This document shows, in pieces, positions 1 through 7,245 of a stretch of 41,415 nt of DNA. Made by a program: the position numbers and the translations under genes. The DNA is taken from the NCBI GenBank assembly GCA_900768135.1, contig CAAGBT010000060.1, positions 1-41,415 on the forward strand, read 5' to 3'. This DNA is from an uncultured Oscillospiraceae bacterium (GTDB taxonomy: Bacteria; Bacillota; Clostridia; Oscillospirales; Oscillospiraceae). The notes under the pieces were generated by a model, which did no database searches, was not told the origin of the DNA, and worked only from the letters and a program-made list of their open reading frames with translations. Each line of letters opens with the position of its first letter. Position 1 is the first letter of the stretch.

Positions 1-1
1 G

Positions 2-619
2 GTCGCTGACTCCATCCTCGGCAAGGCCAAGGGCATGGACGGCATGATGTGGACCATCAACCTCATCCTCGTCGCGCTCGCCTACGGCGGCGCCCTCGAG
101 CGCTGCGGCTGCATCGAGAGACTCTTCGGCGGCCTCAAGCACAAGATCCACTCCGTCGGCAGCCTGATCCTCGCCACCCTGCTGACCTCCATCTTCTGCG
201 ACGCCACCATGTGCGACCAGTTCCTCGGCATTGGCGTTCCCGCCCCCATCTACGCTGACAAGTATGATGAGCTCGGCCTCGGCCGCAATATGCTCTCCCG
301 TACGCTGGAAGACGCCGGTACCCTCTGGGCCGTTATGTTCCCCTGGACCGGCTGCGGCGCTTACCAGCAGGGCGTGCTCGGCATGAGCTCCTTCGTCTTC
401 TTCCCCTATGCCTTCGTCAACCTGCTCAACCCCATCTATGCTTACGTCACCGCTCTGCTCGGCCGCAACATCTTCTGGGCTGACGGTTCCTACACCAACA
501 TCTTCGGCAAGACCAAGGCCGGCAAGCCCGCCGGCGCTCCCGCCGAGGCTCATGAGAAGGCTCTGGCCTCTCTTGAGGCCCGCCGCGCTGCCGGCAAGGC
601 TCCCCAGGTCAACGCGTAA
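2..619 (+). CDS. nhaC: Na+/H+ antiporter, NhaC family (3' part only)
   Basis: The reading frame is open from the window edge, so the 5' part of the gene is missing. About 205 residues remain. They show membrane segments and NhaC-family landmarks: an LSRTLEDAGTLW stretch, a PWTGCGAY motif and an FPYAFVNLLNPI segment. The last 45 residues are a hydrophilic Ala/Lys-rich tail, probably cytoplasmic. NhaC-family proteins exchange Na+ for H+, and some relatives exchange organic acids or amines. Because it sits just upstream of hutH, a role in moving histidine or a breakdown product is possible, but this is inference from position only. The neighbouring membrane protein starts 38 bases downstream. 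Confidence 0.85.
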   Translation, partial: VADSILGKAKGMDGMMWTINLILVALAYGGALERCGCIERLFGGLKHKIHSVGSLILATLLTSIFCDATMCDQFLGIGVPAPIYADKYDELGLGRNMLSRTLEDAGTLWAVMFPWTGCGAYQQGVLGMSSFVFFPYAFVNLLNPIYAYVTALLGRNIFWADGSYTNIFGKTKAGKPAGAPAEAHEKALASLEARRAAGKAPQVNA

Positions 620-657
620 GGCACAGCTTACTTAACCGTTAGAAAGGACTCGTCACT

Positions 658-1164
658 GTGAGACAAACGCTCCCCTGGGAATCCGTCCCGCCCCCGATCT
701 TTACGGCGCAGGCGCTCAAGCCGCGCAAGAAATGGGTCAGTGTCGGCGGCTGGATCCTGATCGCTTTTCTGCTCGTCTACGGGCTGGCGGCGCAAAGCCG
801 CAATCCCTTGGTGGCAACGGTTTCGCTGATCTTTGCCATCCTGTATACGCTGACGATGCTGACCAAAAAGGACGCGGCGCTTACGAGCCGCGGGCTGGAG
901 ATCTACTATAATATGCAGATCACCACGCATTATGATTTCTTCCCCTGGGAGGAATTGAATGCGATCGTCATCGAGGATCGCGGACACGCAGACTATGTGC
1001 GGCTGCACATTGGCTACAGCAGCATGGAAAAGGCGCTCTTCTTCCCGCGCGGCGATGTGGATGCGATCTGCAAATACGCCAAGGAGAAGAATCCCGCCAT
1101 CCGCGTGATGAATTTCGACACCAGCCGGCCAGAAAAGCCCCGGCGGGAGAAAAAACGCAGGTGA
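658..1164 (+). CDS. small membrane protein of unknown function
   Basis: 168 residues starting at GTG 658, with AGAAAGGA at 641-648 as ribosome binding site. Two transmembrane segments lie at about residues 25-44 and 51-67. They are followed by a soluble domain of about 100 residues with alternating beta-like hydrophobic stretches and a very basic C-terminus (about residues 155-168). The layout, a two-helix hairpin plus a PH-like cytoplasmic domain, resembles small DUF-type membrane proteins of Firmicutes, but I do not recognise the family. It follows the NhaC gene closely and is closed by the terminator at 1187-1222, so it is probably co-transcribed with NhaC. Confidence 0.7.
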   Translation: MRQTLPWESVPPPIFTAQALKPRKKWVSVGGWILIAFLLVYGLAAQSRNPLVATVSLIFAILYTLTMLTKKDAALTSRGLEIYYNMQITTHYDFFPWEELNAIVIEDRGHADYVRLHIGYSSMEKALFFPRGDVDAICKYAKEKNPAIRVMNFDTSRPEKPRREKKRR

Positions 1165-1186
1165 CTTCCCTTTTGAACAACCAAAA

Positions 1187-1222
1187 AAGGCGCTCCGGAT
1201 CATATCCGGAGCGCCTTTTTTT
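1187..1222 (+). terminator. intrinsic terminator after the nhaC/membrane-protein genes
   Basis: A perfect 12-bp stem (1189-1200 with 1204-1215, GC-rich) has a 3-base loop and is followed by seven T residues at 1216-1222. It ends the upstream unit before the hutH promoter. Confidence 0.93.
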
Positions 1223-1330
1223 CGCCGCAGGACTTTTCTCCTCTGCCGCAGTGCTACTGCATCATAGTAATACAGCAGCACGATATGGTGATAGCGCACA
1301 ATAAAGAAAATTTTAACGCAGAAAAAACTA

Positions 1331-1358
1331 TTGATTTTGCACAAATCTATGATATACT
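1331..1358 (+). promoter_or_regulatory. sigma-A-type promoter of hutH
   Basis: TTGATT (1331-1336), a 16-base spacer and TATACT (1353-1358). An imperfect inverted repeat, GTGCTACTG (1251-1259) with CAGCAGCAC (1273-1281), lies about 50 bp upstream and could be an operator; that role is a guess. Transcription would start near 1365 and give a leader of about 165 nt before hutH. Confidence 0.7.
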
Positions 1359-1375
1359 ATCCCCAGAACGATCCT

Positions 1376-1529
1376 GCGGCATACCGCTGCGGGCGGAGCG
1401 CTCTCCGCATTCGGGCAAGTGCGGAGCAAAGATAAGGGGCGCGTTCCGGAAGTTTCTTGCACGGGCGGCGCGACCGGGCGTTGTGACCGCCGGAACCAAG
1501 CTGAAAAACTGAGAAAAGAGGACACCACT
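1376..1529 (+). promoter_or_regulatory. structured 5' leader of hutH with competing hairpins
   Basis: The leader contains GCGGAG (1393-1398), CTCCGC (1403-1408) and a second GCGGAG (1421-1426), so the middle element can pair with either flank but not both. Further down, GTTCCGG (1443-1449) can pair with CCGGAAC (1490-1496). There is no T-tract, so any control would act on translation or RNA stability. I could not match it to a known riboswitch class. Confidence 0.35.
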
Positions 1530-3098
1530 ATGATCATGAATCCCACCGCGATCAAGCACGTCGTTGTTGACGGCCACAGTCTGACGCTCGAATCCTTTGT
1601 CGCCATCGCGCGCTACAATGCGACCGTCGAGCTGGCTCCCTCCGCGCTGGAGGCCATGCAGAAATCCCGCGCGCTGGCCGAGAAGATCGCCTCCGAGGGC
1701 CGCGTGGCCTACGGCATCACCACCGGCTTCGGCGAATTCCAGAAGGTCGCCGTTCCCAAGGAGATGAGCAACCAGCTCTCCACCAACCTGATCCTCAGCC
1801 ACTGCACCGGCGCCGGCGAGCCGTATGCCGACGAGATCGTCCGCGGCATGATGCTGCTGCGCGCCAACGCGCTGTGCGGCGGCGTGAGCGGCGTTCGCCC
1901 CCTGCTCGTTGAGATGCTGCTCGAAATGCTGAACAAGGGCGTTACCCCCGTCGTCCCGCAGAAGGGTTCTCTCGGCTCCTCCGGCGACCTCGCGCCTCTC
2001 GCCCACATGACGCTCCCCATGCTCGGCAAGGGCGAGGCCATGTACGAGGGCGTGAAGATGACCGGCGCAGAGGCCATGGCCAAGGCCGGCATCAAGACGC
2101 TCGACACGCTGGTTTCCAAGGAAGGCCTCGGCATGACCAACGGTACCTGCGCGATGACCTCCGTCGGCGCGCTCGCGCTGTATGACTCCATCTGCGCCGC
2201 CCAGCTCGGCGACGTGATCGCCTCCATGTCCATGGAAGGCCTGACGGGTCTGCGCAACGCCTTCGATCCCCGCATCCATCAGGTGCGCGGCCAGAAGGGC
2301 CAGATGCTCGTTGCCGCGAATATGCGCAAGCTGCTCGATGGCTCCGAGATCCTTGACAACTGCCAGAGCGACCGCGTGCAGGACGCTTACGCGCTCCGCT
2401 GCATCCCGCAGCTGCACGGCGCCTGCCGCGATGCGCTTGCCTACGTCCGCGAGAAGGTCGAGATCGAGCTGAATGCCGTGACCGACAACCCGCTGATGTT
2501 CCTTGACGACGAGGCCGTTATCTCCGGCGGCAACTTCCACGGCGAGCCGATGGCGCTGCCGTTCGACTTCCTCGGCATCGCTGCAAGCGAGATCGCCGAC
2601 GCTTCCGAGCGCCGCACCGAGCGCATGGTCAACCCCGCGCTCAGCAACGGCCTGACCGCGTTCCTCACCACGCAGGCTGGCGTCAACTCCGGCTTCATGA
2701 TCGTTCAGTACGCCGCCGCTTCCATGGTCAGCGAGAATAAGATCTATGCGCATCCCGCGTCTGTTGACTCCATTCCCTCCTCCGCCAACCAGGAGGACAT
2801 CGTCTCCATGGGTACCACCGCCGCCCGCAAGGCCAAGATGATCCTGCAGAACACGCAGGACGTTCTTGCCGACGAGCTGCTGACCGCCTGCCAGGCCATC
2901 GACATCCGCCGCCGCCTGAACAGCCACGGCCAGGGCATCACCCCGCTGCACGAGGCCATCTACAAGCACGTGCGCGAGCAGGTCGCGTTCTACGAAGTGG
3001 ACCGCGAGATCTGGCCCGACATCCGCGCGGTGGAGAAGATGATCCGCTCCGGCGAGCTGCTGGATATCGTCAAGGAATACATCCCCGACTTTGAATAA
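1530..3098 (+). CDS. hutH: histidine ammonia-lyase
   Basis: HutH removes ammonia from L-histidine to give trans-urocanate, the first step of histidine breakdown, in the cytoplasm. The ATG at 1530 is chosen because AAAAGAGG lies 8 bases upstream and it gives 522 residues, close to the family length of about 510. Family landmarks are YGITTGFG (catalytic Tyr61), the LSH...GEP substrate-pocket segment near residues 89-98, and the MIO cofactor segment GSLGSSGDLAPLAH. In that segment the usual Ala-Ser-Gly triad reads Ser150-Ser151-Gly152. The Ser-His pair in the pocket favours histidine over phenylalanine or tyrosine. hutU, hutI and the formiminotransferase are not in the window. It has its own promoter and terminator. 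Confidence 0.93.
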   Translation: MIMNPTAIKHVVVDGHSLTLESFVAIARYNATVELAPSALEAMQKSRALAEKIASEGRVAYGITTGFGEFQKVAVPKEMSNQLSTNLILSHCTGAGEPYADEIVRGMMLLRANALCGGVSGVRPLLVEMLLEMLNKGVTPVVPQKGSLGSSGDLAPLAHMTLPMLGKGEAMYEGVKMTGAEAMAKAGIKTLDTLVSKEGLGMTNGTCAMTSVGALALYDSICAAQLGDVIASMSMEGLTGLRNAFDPRIHQVRGQKGQMLVAANMRKLLDGSEILDNCQSDRVQDAYALRCIPQLHGACRDALAYVREKVEIELNAVTDNPLMFLDDEAVISGGNFHGEPMALPFDFLGIAASEIADASERRTERMVNPALSNGLTAFLTTQAGVNSGFMIVQYAAASMVSENKIYAHPASVDSIPSSANQEDIVSMGTTAARKAKMILQNTQDVLADELLTACQAIDIRRRLNSHGQGITPLHEAIYKHVREQVAFYEVDREIWPDIRAVEKMIRSGELLDIVKEYIPDFE

Positions 3099-3099
3099 G

Positions 3100-3125
3100 T
3101 CGAAAACGGGCTTGCCCGTTTTCGA
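3100..3125 (+). terminator. hairpin directly after the hutH stop
   Basis: An 11-bp stem (3100-3110 with 3115-3125) around a 4-base loop starts two bases after the hutH stop codon. The stem itself contains the run TTTT, but no T-tract follows. It probably protects the 3' end or helps the stronger terminator at 3145-3187. Confidence 0.6.
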
Positions 3126-3144
3126 GAGGAATTGACAGAATATC

Positions 3145-3187
3145 AGAGAAGGTGTAAAGTTGTTTCAGCTTTGCACCTTCTCTTTTT
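3145..3187 (+). terminator. intrinsic terminator of hutH
   Basis: A 15-bp stem (3145-3159 with 3169-3183, one G-T wobble) closes a 9-base loop and runs into five T residues (3183-3187). Confidence 0.93.
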
Positions 3188-3451
3188 AGGGCTAAGGAAA
3201 GACGGCGCGAAACGCTCCGCCGCGCCGCCCGGCGCGGCGCACGCTGCCCCATAAGCGCTCCAAAATGACAGTCCAGCGTGCGCATCCGTCGTTTTGCAGA
3301 GTACTGATCGCCGGATGCGGCTGTCTCCGCTTTGCTTTTCAAAGCCGCAAAAATGGTTGCTGCCGTGCGCCGCCCATCCCGGTTCGTTAAGCGGCGCGGT
3401 AGAACGCCTAATTTTTTTAAGTGTTCCGAATAAAGTGGATAGCGAAAGCTG
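3188..3451. other. gene-free hutH-fhs spacer rich in inverted repeats
   Basis: No convincing coding region. The stretch holds several inverted repeats: a palindrome at 3218-3239, a 10-bp pair 3237-3246/3274-3283, an 8-bp pair 3281-3288/3312-3319, and a short hairpin of the GCTTTG/CAAAGC type near 3329-3345. They lie upstream of the fhs promoter, so they are not part of the fhs leader. They could be an unannotated RNA, a degraded repeat element or protein-binding DNA. Nothing identifies which. Confidence 0.4.
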
Positions 3452-3480
3452 TTTACCTTTTTCCTGCATTGGGTTATAAT
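3452..3480 (+). promoter_or_regulatory. promoter of fhs
   Basis: TTTACC (3452-3457), a 17-base spacer and a perfect TATAAT (3475-3480). The predicted leader is about 60 nt. Confidence 0.75.
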
Positions 3481-3546
3481 GCCATTGCAATGAGTAAAGG
3501 CGCAGGTGCGCCGCTCCATACAGAAATAGCAGGAGGTAATTTTATC

Positions 3547-5208
3547 ATGACCGATATTGAGATCGCACAGGCGCACGAAATGAAGAAGATCACAGAGATC
3601 GCGGCAAGCGCCGGGATCGACGAGAACCATCTGGAGCTTTACGGCAAGTATAAGGCCAAGCTCGACCTAAGCGAGATCCGCAAGCTGCCCCGCAAGGCAA
3701 AGCTGATCCTTGTTACGGCCATCAGCCCCACCCCCGCGGGCGAGGGCAAGACCACCACGTCCGTGGGCCTTGCCGACGCGCTGAATAAGCTGGGCAAGAA
3801 GGCCATGGTCTGCCTGCGCGAGCCTTCCCTCGGCCCCGTGTTCGGCGTGAAGGGCGGCGCGGCCGGCGGCGGCTATGCGCAGGTCGTCCCCATGGAGGAT
3901 ATCAACCTGCACTTCACCGGCGATTTTCACGCCATCGGCGCGGCAAACAACCTGCTCGCCGCCATGCTCGACAACCATATTCAGCAGGGCAACGCCCTGA
4001 ACATCGACCCGCGCAGGATCGTGTGGAAGCGCGCCGTTGATATGAACGACCGTCAGCTGCGCCACATCATCGACGGCCTTGGCGGCAAGGCCAGCGGCGT
4101 TCCCCGCGAGGACGGCTTTGAGATCACCGTTGCCAGCGAGGTGATGGCGGTCCTCTGCCTTTCCACCTGCCTTGCCGACCTTAAGGAGCGCCTTGGCAAA
4201 ATGGTCGTCGCCTACACCTACGACGACAAGCCCGTTACCGCGCACGACCTGAAGGTCGAGGGCGCGATGGCCGCCCTCCTGAAGGACGCCATCAAGCCCA
4301 ACCTCGTGCAGACGCTGGAGGGTACGCCCGCGTTTATCCATGGCGGCCCGTTCGCCAACATCGCCCATGGCTGCAACTCCATTCAGGCCACCGAGACCGC
4401 GCTGCGCCTGAGCGACTATACCGTTACCGAGGCCGGCTTCGCCGCCGATCTCGGCGCGGAAAAGTTCCTGGACATCAAGTGCCGCGCCGCCGGCTTCCAT
4501 CCCGACGCCGTGGTCATCGTGGCCACCGTACGCGCGCTGAAGTATCATGGCGGCGTTCCCAAGGCCGAGCTGAACCATGAGAATCTCGAGGCGCTGGAAA
4601 AGGGCCTGCCGAACCTTCTGCAGCACGTTGACAACGTGAAGAACGTTTACGGTCTGCCCTGCGTGGTCGCCGTCAACGCCTTCCCGACCGACACAAAGGC
4701 CGAGCTTGACCTCGTGGAGGAGAAGTGCCGCGAGCTGGGCGTCAACGTCCGCCTCAGCGAGGTGTGGGCCAAGGGCGGCGAGGGCGGCCGGGCGCTGGCC
4801 GAGGAGGTCGTGCGCCTGTGCGATGAACCCAACCACTTCCAGTTCGTTTACGACGTGAACGACAGCATTGAGGACAAGCTGAACGCCATCGCCACGAAGG
4901 TCTATCACGCCGACGGCGTGGTCATCGCCGCTTCCGCCAGGAAGCAGCTGAAGCAGCTCACCGAGCTTGGCTTCGACAAGCTGCCCATCTGCATGGCAAA
5001 GACGCAGTTTTCCTTCTCCGACGACGCCAGCAAGCTGGGCGCGCCGCGCGGCTTCAAAATCACCGTGCGCGACCTGAAGGTCAACGCGGGCGCGGGCTTC
5101 CTCGTTGCCAAAACCGGCGACATTATGACCATGCCGGGCCTGCCCAAGGTCCCCTCTGCCGAAAAGATCGACGTGGACGAGAACGGAAAGATCACGGGCC
5201 TGTTCTAA
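3547..5208 (+). CDS. fhs: formate-tetrahydrofolate ligase
   Basis: Fhs (formyl-THF synthetase) makes 10-formyl-THF from formate, THF and ATP. In amino-acid fermenters it can run in reverse to make ATP. ATG 3547 is set by AGGAGG at 3531-3536 and gives 553 residues, normal for the family (about 556). The nucleotide-binding loop PTPAGEGKTTT is at residues 61-71, and the downstream REPSLGPVFGVKGGAAGGG segment is characteristic of the family. Placement between hutH and fchA suggests that one-carbon units released from histidine are cashed in here. It is cytoplasmic. The gene has its own promoter and probably shares a transcript with fchA. Confidence 0.95.
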   Translation: MTDIEIAQAHEMKKITEIAASAGIDENHLELYGKYKAKLDLSEIRKLPRKAKLILVTAISPTPAGEGKTTTSVGLADALNKLGKKAMVCLREPSLGPVFGVKGGAAGGGYAQVVPMEDINLHFTGDFHAIGAANNLLAAMLDNHIQQGNALNIDPRRIVWKRAVDMNDRQLRHIIDGLGGKASGVPREDGFEITVASEVMAVLCLSTCLADLKERLGKMVVAYTYDDKPVTAHDLKVEGAMAALLKDAIKPNLVQTLEGTPAFIHGGPFANIAHGCNSIQATETALRLSDYTVTEAGFAADLGAEKFLDIKCRAAGFHPDAVVIVATVRALKYHGGVPKAELNHENLEALEKGLPNLLQHVDNVKNVYGLPCVVAVNAFPTDTKAELDLVEEKCRELGVNVRLSEVWAKGGEGGRALAEEVVRLCDEPNHFQFVYDVNDSIEDKLNAIATKVYHADGVVIAASARKQLKQLTELGFDKLPICMAKTQFSFSDDASKLGAPRGFKITVRDLKVNAGAGFLVAKTGDIMTMPGLPKVPSAEKIDVDENGKITGLF

Positions 5209-5242
5209 GCGGCAGCCAGAAAAATCGCACATTCACCGGCAA

Positions 5243-5301
5243 AGCTCCCCCGGGGTTCCCGCGGGGAGCTGCGCCCGATTTCCGGAGCGGCGCGCCGCTC
5301 C
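5243..5301 (+). repeat. two intercistronic inverted repeats between fhs and fchA
   Basis: An 8-bp inverted repeat (5243-5250 with 5263-5270) is followed by a perfect 18-bp palindrome (5284-5301, GGAGCGGCG and its complement). The palindrome ends six bases before the fchA ribosome binding site (AAGGAGA, 5308-5314). There is no T-tract. They may tune mRNA stability or fchA translation. Confidence 0.5.
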
Positions 5302-5322
5302 AGACCCAAGGAGAGATCGCAT

Positions 5323-5961
5323 ATGAAGATCGCAGATATGAAGGTCACGGAGCTGATCAACGAGATCGGTTCGGATTCGCCCGCGCCGGGCGGCGGTGCG
5401 GTCGCCGGTCTTGCCGGCGGCATCGGCGTGGCGCTGACGATGATGGTCAACGGCCTGACGCTGAGCAAAAAGGGCTTTGAAGACGACCGTGAACGCATTC
5501 TCGACGCCATTGCCAAGGGCAACGAGCTGAAGGAACGCTTTGTGGACGTGATGAACCGCGACAGCGAGGTGTTCGACACGCTGATCGATTCGCTTGCGCT
5601 GCCCAAAAACAACGATGCGCAGAAGGCGATCCGCCGCGGCGCGGTGCAGGCCAGCTTCCGCAACTGCACGGAGGTGCCGCTGGCGATGATGGAGGTGTGC
5701 CTTGAGTCGATCGATCTGCTCGCCGGCCTTGTTGGAACGACGAATCCGAACGTGGTCAGCGACCTGGGCATCGCCGCGCTCACGCTGAAAACGGCGATGC
5801 AGAGCGCGTGGCTCAATGTTCTGATCAACCTCTCCTCGCTCAAGGACAAGGCCTTTGCCGATGAATGCTGCAAGCGCGGCGAGGAAATGCTCGCCCACGC
5901 CATCCCTCTGGCCGAGGAAAGCTACGAAAAGGCCCTCAGGCTGATCACCGGCAAGAAATAA
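5323..5961 (+). CDS. fchA: formimidoyltetrahydrofolate cyclodeaminase (FchA type)
   Basis: This enzyme converts 5-formimino-THF to 5,10-methenyl-THF and ammonia, linking histidine or purine fermentation to the folate pool. It is a stand-alone cyclodeaminase of 212 residues, the usual size. A Pro-Gly-Gly-Gly loop lies near residues 21-31 (SPAPGGGAVAGLAGG), followed by an all-helical body. There is no formiminotransferase half, unlike the bifunctional mammalian FTCD. ATG 5323 follows AAGGAGA. The genes on either side of it in the pathway, hutH and fhs, lie upstream on the same strand. A strong terminator follows the stop. Confidence 0.9.
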   Translation: MKIADMKVTELINEIGSDSPAPGGGAVAGLAGGIGVALTMMVNGLTLSKKGFEDDRERILDAIAKGNELKERFVDVMNRDSEVFDTLIDSLALPKNNDAQKAIRRGAVQASFRNCTEVPLAMMEVCLESIDLLAGLVGTTNPNVVSDLGIAALTLKTAMQSAWLNVLINLSSLKDKAFADECCKRGEEMLAHAIPLAEESYEKALRLITGKK

Positions 5962-5967
5962 GGCGCG

Positions 5968-6008
5968 CAGCGCCGCCCGCACGAAGCGGGCGGCGCTGTT
6001 TCTTTTTG
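5968..6008 (+). terminator. intrinsic terminator after fchA
   Basis: A perfect 13-bp GC-rich stem (5968-5980 with 5986-5998) with loop ACGAA is followed by a T-rich tail at 5999-6010. Confidence 0.92.
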
Positions 6009-6046
6009 TTTTTGGTTCATTTTGCAGTAGCTTTTTCTGCATTTTG

Positions 6047-6055
6047 TGGTACAAT
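6047..6055 (+). promoter_or_regulatory. extended -10 promoter of the CofE-like gene
   Basis: TGG immediately before TACAAT (6050-6055) forms an extended -10. No good -35 lies at the standard distance, which is typical of extended -10 promoters. Confidence 0.55.
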
Positions 6056-6101
6056 ACCATCGGTCCAATCTTTAAATTTCTGTACGAAAGAGGCTTGCCC
6101 C

Positions 6102-6803
6102 ATGGATTTTGTTGCAAACGGCTCCAAAAATGTTGAGATCGAAACCTCCACCGGCGTATACCTGCGCCACGCCATCCAGACGCACTTTGTCGAGATCGGC
6201 GAGGATTACATTGAACTGGTCAACCGCTACGTCAAGCCCCTATATGAAGAGGGCGATCTGCTGAGCATCAGCGAAAAGATCATCGCGCTGTGCCAGAAGC
6301 GCGTGGTCTACCGCAAGGATATGAAGATCTCCTGGCTGGCAAAGTTCCTCAGCCGCTTTGCCATCCAGCACAACAGCGCCGGCATCGGCGTGGGCGAGGT
6401 GTGCAAAATGCAGTTCGCCATCGATATCTGCGGCCCGTGGAAGGTGCTGTGGGCGGCGATCTGCGCGGGCTTCGGCAAGCTCGCGGGCAAGCGCGGTATC
6501 TTTTATGATATGGTCGGCATGGAGGTCACGGGTCTCGACGGCTTTTATCCCGATGTGTTCCCCGTTTACGGCGAATACGGCATCCGCATCCCGGAAAATC
6601 CCTCCGGCGTGTGCGACGAGATCTATGAAAAGACCGGCGTGCGCGCCATGATCGTGGACGCCAACGATTTTACGCGCGATATTCTGGGCAAGGCCGGCTG
6701 CATCGATCTCACTGACGAGCAGCTCTGCGAGATCATCCGCGACAATCCGGCAGGGCAGGACGACCAGTGTACGCCGTTCATTCTGATCCGCAAAAAGGCA
6801 TAA
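6102..6803 (+). CDS. coenzyme F420-0:L-glutamate ligase-like protein (CofE family)
   Basis: 233 residues from ATG 6102. The N-terminal half carries CofE-like features: an EGDLLSISEKIIALCQKRVV segment at about 50-69 and a Gly-rich KLAGKRGIFYDMVG region. CofE adds glutamate to F420-0, but nothing else in this window concerns F420, and most clostridia are not known to make it. Homologues in Firmicutes may ligate glutamate or another amino acid to a different acceptor, possibly a folate, given the neighbouring one-carbon genes. That acceptor is my speculation. It has its own promoter and terminator, so it is a single-gene unit. Confidence 0.65.
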   Translation: MDFVANGSKNVEIETSTGVYLRHAIQTHFVEIGEDYIELVNRYVKPLYEEGDLLSISEKIIALCQKRVVYRKDMKISWLAKFLSRFAIQHNSAGIGVGEVCKMQFAIDICGPWKVLWAAICAGFGKLAGKRGIFYDMVGMEVTGLDGFYPDVFPVYGEYGIRIPENPSGVCDEIYEKTGVRAMIVDANDFTRDILGKAGCIDLTDEQLCEIIRDNPAGQDDQCTPFILIRKKA

Positions 6804-6864
6804 CAGAACGCAGACCGGCGGGAGCGCCGCCCAATGTCATTCAATCAAGCGAACCCGTTCGCGC

Positions 6865-6903
6865 AAAGGTACCCGCCTCATTTACTGAGGCGGGTACCTT
6901 TTG
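6865..6903. terminator. bidirectional terminator between convergent genes
   Basis: A perfect 16-bp stem (6865-6880 with 6886-6901), loop TTTAC, begins with AAA and ends with TTTT. It serves the + strand gene ending at 6803 and may also stop the - strand gene ending at 6933. Confidence 0.85.
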
Positions 6904-6932
6904 TTCTTTGTTGATCGAGTATTTGCTTTCGT

Positions 6933-7148
6933 TCAAAATTCTATGTCATACTCCAAATAACGCCTTGCTTCGTTTTTCACTTCGCTTGCGACAGTTGTGT
7001 TGCCGACATACTTCAGCCCCTTCAGTACGGCGTCAATTTTCACGGCGTCGTCCGTCTGGTCGGCCGCCTGAACCGCTTTGTTCAGCAGGCTTTTTGCCGT
7101 TTTCCCCGCGTTCGCAGCAAAAGCGTCAAATTTTTCTCTTTTTCCCAT
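6933..7148 (-). CDS. 71-residue hypothetical protein
   Basis: A small soluble Lys/Ala-rich protein. The start at 7148 is fixed by AAGGAGG about 8 bases upstream on the minus strand; the longer in-frame extension has no site and is shadow sequence. Predicted helices carry many Lys, Asp and Ala residues, with no transmembrane segment, signal peptide or cysteine. It lies 97 bp downstream of the VanW-family gene on the same strand with no obvious terminator between them. Function unknown. The good ribosome binding site is the main support that it is real. Confidence 0.6.
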   Translation of the reverse strand: MGKREKFDAFAANAGKTAKSLLNKAVQAADQTDDAVKIDAVLKGLKYVGNTTVASEVKNEARRYLEYDIEF

Positions 7149-7245
7149 GCAGCATCCTCCTTCATTCGGGAGCTTCTCCCTGTTCTGCAAGAGCGCCTGT
7201 AAATCGCGCGAACGGTTTCCGGCTAATTGCTGCGCTGCCGCGCGG

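Noticed and set aside
1360..1529. Known riboswitch (THF, glycine, T-box) in the hutH leader
   Set aside because: No consensus core of these classes could be found, so only a generic structured leader is reported.
1347..2969. 540-codon open frame on the minus strand inside hutH
   Set aside because: It is a shadow of hutH: high GC keeps the antisense frame open. The translation is low-complexity and hutH has full family motifs.
3380..3400. tRNA T-loop-like GGTTCG near 3383
   Set aside because: No matching acceptor, D or anticodon arms are present around it.
3667..5232. 521-codon minus-strand frame inside fhs
   Set aside because: Antisense shadow of fhs; no ribosome site and no recognisable motif.
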